From the NCBI GenBank assembly GCA_036874045.1, contig CM072342.1:2564501-2628500 (forward strand): a DNA stretch of 64,000 bases. Direction: 5' to 3'. Both the position numbers and the translations under genes were made by a program. Below are positions 24,263 through 34,161 of the stretch, in pieces. Numbering within the stretch: the first letter of the stretch is position 1; every line of letters starts with the position of its first letter. A model generated the notes under the pieces. It saw nothing but the letters and a program-made list of their open reading frames with translations, was not told where the DNA came from and made no database searches. Source of the DNA: Cymodocea nodosa (taxonomy: Eukaryota; Streptophyta; Magnoliopsida; Alismatales; Cymodoceaceae).

Positions 24263-25980
24263 CTTCTGTCTTTCTCAGGCCTAGAGCCTCTGATTCTAAT
24301 AGAAGTGGCGAACGATAGATAAGCACGGAGTTCATCAAATTTGTCGAATGACATTGTGAAGAAAAAATAACAACAACGACAGACTCAAGCTTTAATTGAA
24401 TCTTCAGACAACTGGCTTCGCGACAGACTTGAATGTCGAGCAGAGCTTAATGACATCTAAACGCAATGAACGAAACTTCTGTTCGTTTGTGAATGAACTA
24501 GACCGGAGTAACCAGAATTCAACAGAGTAAACGAGAGATCCAGAGATTTTAGCTTGCAATTTCTTCTTTGACGAAGGATTCGAGAAGAGCAGCAGTTGAA
24601 GAATGGAACGAGAATGCGATGCAGAAAAGTACAACCACCTGGAAGAAGTGACCGACCTTGGAGCACTGCAACTCTGGAAGTCGTCGATTCCGCTGCCAGA
24701 TACGTATCCCTTGCCTTTGTATTAAAGTCTATCAACCTTATCTTTTATTTATAAATATTTATTTTTATAATTTTTTTTTATTATAAATAGATTTTAAATT
24801 AATATATTTGGATTATAAGATACAAACTAAATACCTACGGCCTCAGTTTTTCATTTATTTTATTTAATACCGCAAGATATAAACTTTTATCTTATTATCT
24901 ATTTTGGCAACTCCTTCGGTTTACTCGTTTTAGTGGTCTGTAAATTTATTCGGAAATTTGATTTGATTTTGAATATATTTAGCACAATATTATTTGAATC
25001 AAAAAATCCACCGACGTCAATCAGATTTCAAGATTTACATCTACAAATTATCTGAAATAAATTCCAATATACGTAACATATGTTTTGTCAAAATCTGATT
25101 TGAATTTGTTTACTAACGTTATCAGATAGAATCAAATTGAATATACATTATCCGTCATGCGTCATGCATCATGCTTCATATCTTATCATCCGACATTTTT
25201 TATGCTGTAACAGACCATACGAATATAAATGTTTTTCGTTTATAGGCAGTACCATATTTATAATAAAAAATAAAATATTAAACATATAAGACATATTGAT
25301 ATAACGTAATATTATATATGATGAAGGATAATGATGTAGTTGTCTGACTATGCTTTTATTGCAAAACGCAGCCTCACCATCGATCATCCCGTTTCCTTCG
25401 CAAGAAACCGTAAAAAAAACGATGCGTTTCTTGACGCGCACGTTTTACGGCGACAGTTTTGTTTTACGTGCGTGCATCCAAACGGAGTGCTTAGTCTACA
25501 CATTAGGCTACTTTTTAAAAAAATTAAAAAAGTCCACAGATTGAGAAGAAATTTTACATTCTAACACCACACGATTATATACTTTAGGCTAATTTGTTGA
25601 AGGATGAGATCTAACATTTTCGGTCACATGAAAAAGAGCTTCAGATGCAGCCTTCTCAAGGTATGATGGGAATATTCCATTTTCGCTGTTTCTACGCTGT
25701 CAAGAAGGTTTAATTGGTCGATAATTGTCGTCGACAATCTTATAGTTCCCTAATTTCAAGATATTGTTCAAATACTCTATAGTTAAAAAAAGAAAAATTG
25801 ATCGCCAACACTCCGCCAGAAAGATAATTGCAGGCTTCACCGTCTAGAGATCATTAGTCCATATCAGTGGTAAAATGACGAACAGCGTAGCCCCCAGAGT
25901 TGGACAAATTCACTGTCTATTTATTACCTTCTTTTCTTGTATACGATTACAAGTAACTCCTTTTCTTCTAAAATTCTAAT
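24263..25980. other. Intergenic between CGR and SHW1-like genes
   Basis: It holds the CGR promoter and leader (24263 to about 24730) and AT-rich DNA. The right end is the 3' flank of the SHW1-like gene. Open frames at 24404-24735 and 25169-25564 do not match a family I know and look like chance. Confidence 0.55.
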
Positions 25981-28623
25981 TTAAGTTGCTGTCTGAACAC
26001 CGTGCCATGCATTGTTGTCATCGTCAAACCTATTTCCTGAGTTGAAACGATTTTCTTGCATGTAGGATACAGCCGACCATATCCCTCGGACGAGAAGGAT
26101 GCTCACAAACACCATACTTCCAAATGTACATATAACCTGCAAACATTGCAAAGGGTGAGTAATACATTCAGAGGATCATCAAAGTACCACAAACTTTCAA
26201 ATGGCAGAACTACAGATAAAATTATCGGGGAACCGAAACCAGAGAAAAAGTGAAAATTCTGAAGAGATCAAAAAGAGGGAGGATGAAGCTTAACATCTGA
26301 TTCAACGTATGGATGCTTATTATCCAAATTAAGTGGAACAAATGGGGGACAAAAATGTAAGATGTCGTGAAGTTCTAAGTTGGGATTTCTGGAAAATACA
26401 CGTTGATAGGAAGATAAAAAGAAAATCCAAGGAAAAGAATTATTATTTTTTTGACTCCAAAGCTGAATGGTCTTTGTCAAGGCAAGTGAAACTTCACATG
26501 AGACGATGTATAGCAAACTGTCAGATATAAAATCTAAAAAAGGACAACGAAACTTTAAGAAAGTGGATTTGTATCCTAGTTTTCTGGACAACTAGGAATA
26601 CCTTCACAACCGAAGAAAATGGATTTAGAAGAGAAAGTAATAAAAACTATGGAAATAAAAATAACTCTAAAGTTCATTTTCTAGGCAACCTTCCATACAT
26701 TGAAATGAGTTTGTTTTTTAGTTGAGTGGTGTATTGAAATGAGTTTGATAGCAAGAATGGATAAACAAATGTGCATTATGCATGCATTTCTCAATTATAT
26801 TGGGTTCATCCGTGTAGTGATATGAATACAGAATCGGCTCATATATAGGATGAGAACCTTGTCATAGAGAACAGGTATTAAGAGAAGAATACTTCAGAAA
26901 ATGTGGTTGGCGCATTTTCCTTTGTTTATTGGTTTTTATCACTAGCTTAATGTAGTGCTTGTTAATCACAATTATATTCCAAAAAACATGGGAGACAATT
27001 AAATCCCAAAAGTTCTCATTGTTTAAAATTTCTTAATTTCCAATTCGTACAATGCTTGTATTTCATTTTTTATGACATAGTTCCATCATGATTCATGAGA
27101 GATTGCCTTTGCATATTAAGGTAGTGCATTCTTCTTTCTTGTGGAACTCAATCAATATATCCAAGATAAGTTAAAAATCATCCAAGCAAGCAGTGTATCC
27201 TCCGTCACTCCTCGATCACTGTAGTGGTTGATTTTGATTCATAATTATATCATTTTATCCTTATGAAAAAGTTTATCTTCCTGATTATAATTTAAAAGGT
27301 ACTACATAAGTACGTCTATAAGTCTCCCTTTGTCTCAAATGTTGTTGAAACTTGAAAACTGAGTTTTCAAATGTATGAATCACTCCTCAGAAGATCTTAT
27401 TGTTTCCCTCAAAGGATAATGGTCGTCCTGAATGTAAAAGAAATACAATAACTGGTTCAAGATGACGATGTTTTTGTAACGTATAAGCTCATGGCTTTGA
27501 ACTCCATCAGCTAAACAAATATACAAAAAATGGTGGGCAATTAGGTGCGCCTCGGCATGATATTTGTTTGAATGGCTAGGCATTGAAAGTGTCCCGGGCT
27601 GCCACTTTGTTGCCTTAATAATCTTGTGTAGGAAGAAGCTGAAGTTTTACTTAAAGTCCTGGGCAATGGCCATAACCTAAGAGTTGGTCAGGTTCCAATG
27701 ATGAATTGATTAGTACTAAGTTCCATTTACATAAAAAAGTTAATGAACATGAATTTCATGTGTATAAAAGAGAACCATTAGCAAAGTAGGCACTTGGCAG
27801 AGATGTAACTGCAATATCGTGCGACCATCTCACATTCCTAAAAACGAAAAACTTGACATAAGAAAACTCGGTTGTACTAGATGTCTATAAGATGCAGAAT
27901 TACCTCAAGAAATGCCTTGAGAATCCATAGAAACGCCAGTATCAGAGTTCCATTTACGGAAAATCCCACCTGCTCTCAACCAAATAACTATCATGAGTCG
28001 AACAACGACACGAACTCAATTGAAATCCATCAACAGAAAACATTGACTGGCTAAAAGAAAAATTTATCTTTGGTACCAAACGCGCAAACCCAAACTCAAA
28101 ATTCATTGCTCGTAATCACAAGCAAAGCGACGTTGTTGCGAAAATAAAAAGGAACTTACCAGACGAGTGGGAACGGCGTCTGGAAGGACAGAACGAGCCG
28201 CCCGCCTCGCCCGCTTCGAGACCTTCCGGAAAACGTTGTGAAGGAACCGGACAAGCAGGTCCAAGCTGCGATCCTCCTCCTCATCTACTTCATCGTCATC
28301 CGTCTCGTAGCTTCTGCCGACGTCGAAGCTCCTGATCTCCCGCCAAGAGGGTGGGTCTGGCGCCACCCCCGACGCATGCTGCCCTGACCGCAACCATCAA
28401 CTCTCAGGCTCCAATTCGAAGGTGGGGGGGGAAGGAATAGAAGCGAAGGAAAAGGGAAATCACATACCGGGACGTGGTTGGAGGATCCTCCGGGCAGCCG
28501 GGGGCAGATCCGAGTCGGGGATGAGAAGGCCGGGAGGGGAAGAATGAGTAGACGTTGGTGGTGGAAGGTCGACGGGAGAGGTCGGAACGGGATGGAGAAG
28601 GACGCGGACGAAGAGAGCGCCAT
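25981..28623 (-). CDS. SHW1: SHORT HYPOCOTYL IN WHITE LIGHT 1-like protein, 198 aa, 4 exons
   Basis: Exons (minus): 28623-28468, 28378-28160, 27969-27904, 26136-25981, all in phase 0, giving 198 codons plus TAA. The N-terminus is Ser/Pro/Arg-rich like a plastid transit peptide. The middle has an acidic stretch (DDDEVDEEED) followed by RSLDLLVRFLHNVFRKVSKR, then a basic RARRAARS patch. The last two exons encode two hydrophobic segments, GTLILAFLWILKAFLE and MVFVSILLVRGIWSAV, then a polar tail. I recognise the pattern RSLDLLVRFxHNVFRKVS plus VGFSVNGxLILAFLW from proteins annotated as SHW1, a regulator of seedling light responses, but am less sure of the name than of the gene. The exon 2 acceptor (GGGCAG before CATGCG) was chosen because it alone keeps frame. 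A Copia LTR lies about 205 bases upstream of the ATG. Confidence 0.75.
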
Positions 28624-28828
28624 GGCGAAAGGGGGCGGAGCCGAGGAGGCGCTTGCGAATAAGCACTGTACCAGCTATGGACAACGGATATTTGAAAAAA
28701 AACCTCGGCCGTTGGATGTGGTACGAATGGCTCGATTTATGCCATTACGTGTTTCATTGAGGTCGATGGAACAAGCGTACAAGATTCTCTCTCTCGTTCT
28801 CCAGTGGAAGAAGAATGGCCTTCTCCAG
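28624..28828 (-). promoter_or_regulatory. Remaining native promoter of the SHW1-like gene
   Basis: Only about 205 bases lie between the ATG at 28623 and the 3' LTR of the Copia element. The last five bases, 28824-28828 (TCCAG), are one copy of the target-site duplication. No clear TATA box was found. Confidence 0.5.
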
Positions 28829-28980
28829 TGAACAGAGTAAAGTTTAGGTGAAAAAATGGAAAAGATTTCTTCGTACCAGTAAAATAAAGGATAATTACAA
28901 ATATATACGTTATATACCACTATTTGTTATAACAACTATACACGTAGCATAATTATATACCAAACACAATACTCCTAACA
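28829..28980 (-). repeat. 3' LTR of the Copia element
   Basis: 152 bp; on the minus strand it starts TGTTAGGAG and ends CTCTGTTCA. It aligns without gaps to 33062-33213. It is the end nearest to the SHW1-like gene. Confidence 0.95.
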
Positions 28981-28994
28981 TTTCCCTTCAAACC
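28981..28994 (-). other. Polypurine tract of the Copia element
   Basis: The minus strand reads GGTTTGAAGGGAAA immediately before the 3' LTR, the position and composition expected for plus-strand priming. Confidence 0.8.
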
Positions 28995-29039
28995 GAGTAG
29001 GCATAGGCAATACTCAAATTGGAATTCAAAAAATTCGAT

Positions 29040-32000
29040 GGTAGCTACTTTTTCTCAAATAAAATGAACATCTATCTCCACACGCTTTGTACGATTGTGC
29101 AGCACTGAATTATAAGTGAGGACAATTGCTGAAGGATTATCACACTAGATAATAGATGGAAGTGGTATAGGGACATGCAGCTCAACAAGCAGAGAGTGCA
29201 CCCATAAAATTTCAATCCCAGTATTGCCAAGTGCATGAAACTCGACTTTTATTGACAACCGTGAAACCACACCCTGCTTTCTAGAACACCAAGTGATGGG
29301 TGTAGAGCCAGGAAAAACACAGTTGCTAGTTGTGGAATGCCGATCGTCAGGACATCCGGCCCAATCTGCATCGCTATAAGCTTGCAAACATAGATCTGTA
29401 GGAAAAATTGAAAGCCTGTAATCAATGGCACCTCTCAAATAGCCTAGAATACGTTTAACAGCAACAAGATGAAGATCTGTAGGAGCCTGCATGAACTGTG
29501 CATCATAGTTTACAACAAAACAAATGTCTGATCGTGCCAATGTGATGTATTGAAGAGCACCAACAAGACTGAAGTACAAGATAGGACTAGGCAAAGGTGT
29601 CCCAAGCTTTTTAGACAGCTTAGCAGTCGACATGGGAGTCGTAGCAGATTTACAGTCGTTCATATGCACCTTGGACAACAAATCTTTAATATACTTGGTT
29701 TGGGAAAGAAATAAACCACCTGTATCATGATTCTTCTCAAGACAAATGTCAAGAAAATAATCTGTAAAACCCAAATCCTTCAGCTTGAAAGAAGTACTTA
29801 AGGAAGAAATAGCTTTCTAAAGAAATGCAGGATTGCTCCTAATGAGAAGAATATCATCGACATACAACAAAAGATAAGCTTGCATACCACCAGAGTCAAA
29901 AACGAAGAGAGAAGGGTCTGAAACGGTAGCTTTAAATTGTAGACTATGAAGCTTAGAAGCAAAAGTACTAAACCATTAGCGTGGTGCTTGTCGTAGACCA
30001 TATATGGATTTATACATGCGACACACATAGGTGGGACAACGATTATCAACATAACCTTGAGGTTGGGACATAGAAATCTCCTCATCAAGATGATCATGAA
30101 GAAACACCGACTCTACATCGAGATGACATAGAGGCCACTTTTTATGAACTGCAACTATTAACACCGTTTTAATCATGGAATGTTTAGTCATTGGACTAAA
30201 CGTCTCAAAGAAATCAACATCGGGCTTTTGGAGATGTCTACGTGCTACCAGTAGAGCCTTTCTCTTGTGAAAGATACCATCAGAATTAAACTTTGTTCGA
30301 TAAACCCACTTGCTGTCTACGATATTCATGTAAGGTTGTTGTGGAACCAAAGACCAAGTTTGTTGTGATTGTAAAGCTTGAAACTCACAATCCATGGCAG
30401 ATCGCCATTCTGCCGACTTGGAAGCTTGAGAAAAACAAGATGGTGTATCATCAAGAGAAGTAGCAAGTGCCTTATTCTTAAAAATACCTGACGTAGCATG
30501 AGTCTGCATTGGATGGGCATTAACAGGGATATACGCAGCATTAATAGGAGCAGGTACAACAACATCATTATCAATAGGCATATTACTAGTATTAAGATCT
30601 GACGCAACTGAAGAAGTATCTGAAGCAGGAACAATCAGAGAAGCAGATACAGTTCAAGAATCAAAAGAAGATACAGTTGGAGAAGCAAGTACAACTGGAG
30701 ATGAGTTATATATCGTCGTCACATTAGAAATAGTAGTACTAGAAAGTTGTCTATTAGAAAACCAACTATTCAGCTCCTACAAGGAACACTTAGAATCATC
30801 AGACGATACAGAAGAAGAAGACATCTTCGAATATGGAAAAATAGTTTCTACAAATTTAACATGCCGTGAGACATAGATTGTGCCAGAAATTGGGTCCCAA
30901 CAATAATAACCTTTACAGTTGGAATTGTAGCCAAGAAAGATACAAGGTATACTACGAAACTCCAATTTATTAGCTGCATATGGACGAAGCCATGGAAAGC
31001 ACAAACACCCAAAGCTTCGTAGGCTTGCATAATCAGGAGCAAACCTGAACAACTGCCGAAAAGGAGAAGTAGAACATCCTCCTAAGGGCAACCGATTAAT
31101 TAAGTAAACTGCAATCTGAACTGCTTCAACCCACAAGGATTTGGGAAGTGCTGCACGAGATAACAATGTTAGAGCAGTCTCAACGACGTGATGGTGCTTC
31201 TGCTCTGCAACCTCGTTCTACTCAAGGGTGTATGGACAACTGAATTGATGGTGAATACCCTTTTTACGAGGAAAATTAGTAAGTGAGTTGTTGAGAAACT
31301 CACCACCTCCGTCTGTATGCAGTGCCTTAAATTTGGTAGAGAATTGGTTTTCAACCAATTTACAAAAATCAACAAATAGAGAGAAAAAAAATTGACTTTT
31401 GTTTAAGAGGAATAGGCCAACTATAGCGTGTGTAGTCATCAATCAACAAAGCATAGTAACGAAAATCATTACTCCCAATATAAGGTGTCGGCAAAGGAGC
31501 AATAGTTTTCTTTATTGAAGAATCAAATGGAAGCTTGGATATTTTGCAAACTGAACATGCAGAACAAGAAAAACAATTTCCAGAATGTTTCAGTAGAGGC
31601 AACAAACGTCTAAGCAACACAGATGAAGGGTGTCCTAGGCGATCATGCCATATAGACAGATCAGCTTTGTTTTCAGCAACCACAGCAATACTAGCAGTGT
31701 GCGGTTGACTGGAACAAGTGTCACCGTGGTCAAACACGATCTTGTATAGATTTCCATCAGCTCGACGTTGACGAAGAAGGCTCCCGGTCACCTTGTCCTT
31801 AATACCAAGTGAACAATTGTCAAAATTAAAGACACAATTGTTGTCATGAGCAAATCTTCTAATAGATAGAAGATTATAATATGTACGAGGGTAATGCAAA
31901 ATATTCTTAAGCAAATAAGAACGACCATGAAGACGATAAACTGGGTGACCAATATTTGCAATATATAACCCCTCACCATTACTTCCCATCACTTGTTTTG

Positions 32001-33012
32001 CACCTTGATATGGTGTAGACACCTGGAGATTGCCTAGCTCAGATGTAGTGTGATGTGTTGCACCAGTATCCACATACCACACACTGTCATTAACAGGATC
32101 AGATTTCTGTGCAACCATAGCTTGAAGTTTCTCCGTAGAGTGTCGTCCCAACAGATTCATATTCAGCCTTTGAAAACAATCAATTGCTAAGTGTCCTAAT
32201 TTACTACAAATTTGACATTGTACTTTGGGAGCACCCGAAGATTTAGAAGGCACAGACTCAGACGAAGAAGCAAACTTAGCAAAGAAAGATTTTGGAGATC
32301 GAAAACTGTTCTTGCGACTATTATTAAACCTAGAGTTTTGCTGAAAAGACGATTTAGCAACTATTGCCAAAGGCACAGAAGAGGATGAATCCTCCTGGAT
32401 CGTTAATTCTTCGACAAGGAGTATGGAATGGAGTTCCTCAATAGTAAGAATATGTGTGTGTGCACGCAAGGAAGAGGCGAATGGACGATAGTTAGAGGGC
32501 AACCCATTTAGGATGCACACAACTAAATCCTCGTCAGATACAGAAGGATTGCAAGAAGACAACTGATCAGAAGTATTTTTTATTTGATGAAGATAAGTAG
32601 CCATCGGCTGTGAACCTTTCTTGAGAGTATGAAGTTGACGACGCAACGACATCACATGCACCTTATTAGAATTCCCAAACCTAGCCGCTAATTTGTCCCA
32701 AACATCTTTAGCAGATTCAGCCCCGATCGTGTAAGACAATGCAGAAACAAATGGAGTAGCATTGAACCAAGAAATAAGAGATTGATGGGTGATATACCAG
32801 GACTTGAAGTCAGGCGATAGAACATCGGGAAGAGACGTACCATTAATATGAGAAAGAAGATCTTGACTTCGTAATATTGGCTCAAAAAGTGACTTCCACA
32901 TCAAATAGTTTGAGCCGTCAAGTTTAATCGGAGCAAGAGATGAGATATTACTAATAACTATCAGCGAAAGAGCAGCCATACTACTAGAGCTTTCGAAGGT
33001 GATCGACGACAT
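29040..33012 (-). pseudogene. Copia gag-pol polyprotein, broken
   Basis: Starts at 33012 with a gag region; the first unbroken frame runs to about 31369. Landmarks in order: zinc knuckle CQICSKLGHLAIDC, protease WYVDTGATHH, the pre-integrase HDRLGHPS and Cys pairs, integrase core, a reverse transcriptase with YVDD near 29855, and RNase H with SDADWAGCPDD. After the first frame the reading frame shifts and several in-frame stops appear, for example after GLRQAPR (near 29973), before CDNPSA (near 29148) and in the terminal DVHFI block. Several stops look like G-to-A or C-to-T changes of Trp or Arg codons. It cannot encode a functional polyprotein as it stands. Confidence 0.92.
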
Positions 33013-33049
33013 GGTTTTAGGATCTGGAACAAATGCTATGAAGTAGACT

Positions 33050-33061
33050 GCTCTGATATCA
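33050..33061 (-). other. Primer-binding site of the Copia element
   Basis: Directly after the 5' LTR the minus strand reads TGATATCAGAGC, one base different from the standard initiator tRNA-Met primer site TGGTATCAGAGC used by many plant Copia elements. Confidence 0.85.
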
Positions 33062-33213
33062 TGAATAGAGTAAAGATTAGGTGAAAAAATGGAAAATGGT
33101 TCTTCATACTAGTAAAACAAAGGATAGTTACAAATATATACAATATGTACCACCATTTGTTATAACAACCATACTCGTGACATAACCATACACCAAACAC
33201 AACATTCCTGACA
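33062..33213 (-). repeat. 5' LTR of the Copia element
   Basis: 152 bp; on the minus strand it starts TGTCAGGAATG and ends CTCTATTCA. The flanking TCCAG at 33214-33218 matches that at 28824-28828. Confidence 0.95.
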
Positions 33214-33313
33214 TCCAGAAATACTACTTCTTTAAGAAAACTTCACTCATCATGCTTATTTTCTTGTTATTTGTTTCCTCTTTGTAAGTTGGGAACGTGC
33301 TTCTGCTCTGCAG

Positions 33314-34161
33314 GACACTAAACCAACATTTGATTCAATAGGTGTGAGGTTAATAGCAGTTGGCATTAGTACTCCAGATAAAACCTGTATTTTAGCTGAA
33401 CAGGTATTTGAACTGCTACCAATCCTACCCATCAACCTAAACAGTTTGATTCATTTTTTGTCTGTTCTAGTGAATTTGGATAAGCACCATCCCCTCAATG
33501 AAATATTAAACATTATGGTACTGATAATTTTGTTGATGAGCTCCCTTGGTTCGTGATGCAGCAGTCATTTCCTTTGGATTGCCTGTATGCTGATCCGGAT
33601 CGTAAGGTCACAACCCATGCAACTATTTGTGCTTGTTGTTATATATCTCAAATCTTGTTTCTAGTATCTAAAGATATGCTACTTCTCTAGTGCAGGCATA
33701 TAACGTTTGGGGACTCTATTATGGACGAGGTCGCACATTCTTCAATCAATCCTGCCAGTGTAAGTTCTAGGACTCTGTCGTGGACTCCATTATGCCCCTT
33801 TTTCTAAGCAAAATTCCACACTATAGGTGAAGGTGTTTTCAAGGGTCGATGCTTATCGTGAACTTTTCAAGAAATATACTTCATCAGCTACTACAGACGA
33901 CACCAGCAGTATCCTGCAACAAGTACCACCCTCTCTTTATCTTGTGACCACAACCTCGGACTTGCTTGAATGATTATTCTAGGTAACTAACTTGATCCAA
34001 GTTTTGCGATTTCATTCTTCCAACTACGATGCTCCTTGCAGGGTGGAATGTTTGTTTTCAAGAGGAATCGATTGCTATATGCTAGAAAAGATGAAGGAAC
34101 AGGAGAGCATGCACCAATGGACGACGTTCTTAATCTATGCTGCAAAGATCCGGTTGCTTGA
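33314..34161 (+). pseudogene. AAED1: AAED1-like (PRXL2C, AhpC/TSA-type) gene, 3' half only
   Basis: Five exons encode the C-terminal half of the plant thioredoxin-fold protein AAED1: 33314-33403 (VRLIAVGISTPDK), 33562-33606 (FPLDCLYADPDRK), 33696-33759 (YNVWGLYYGRGRTFF), 33827-33922 (VKVFSRVDAYRELFKKY) and 34042-34161 (GGMFVFKRN to the stop, with ARKDEGTGEHAPMDDVLN). Exons for the first half, including the active-site Cys region, are absent: only about 100 bases lie between the first exon and the Copia element, and nothing related lies on its far side. The third exon carries a 4-base tandem duplication (AATCAATC, about 33742-33749) that shifts the frame. It is therefore a truncated, frameshifted remnant, probably left by a duplication; a full copy may exist elsewhere in the genome. 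Confidence 0.85.

Larger units (their letters stand above)
28829..33213 (-). mobile_element. Copia LTR retrotransposon, structurally complete but decayed (4.4 kb)
   Basis: Full-length Ty1/Copia element on the minus strand with two 152-bp LTRs (TG...CA ends), a primer-binding site next to the 5' LTR, a polypurine tract before the 3' LTR and a TCCAG duplication at 28824-28828 and 33214-33218. Domain order is gag, zinc knuckle, protease, integrase, reverse transcriptase, RNase H, which defines Copia. Short LTRs and a total near 4.4 kb resemble the Ale/Retrofit lineage; a reverse-transcriptase tree would be needed to confirm. The LTRs differ at roughly 23 of 152 positions by my count, so the insertion is old, and the coding region has many stops. 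Confidence 0.95.

Noticed and set aside
28478-28831. Plus-strand frame reading from the SHW1 first exon into the LTR, considered as the missing AAED1 5' end
   Set aside because: None of the expected AAED1 N-terminal motifs occur; it is antisense to SHW1 exon 1.
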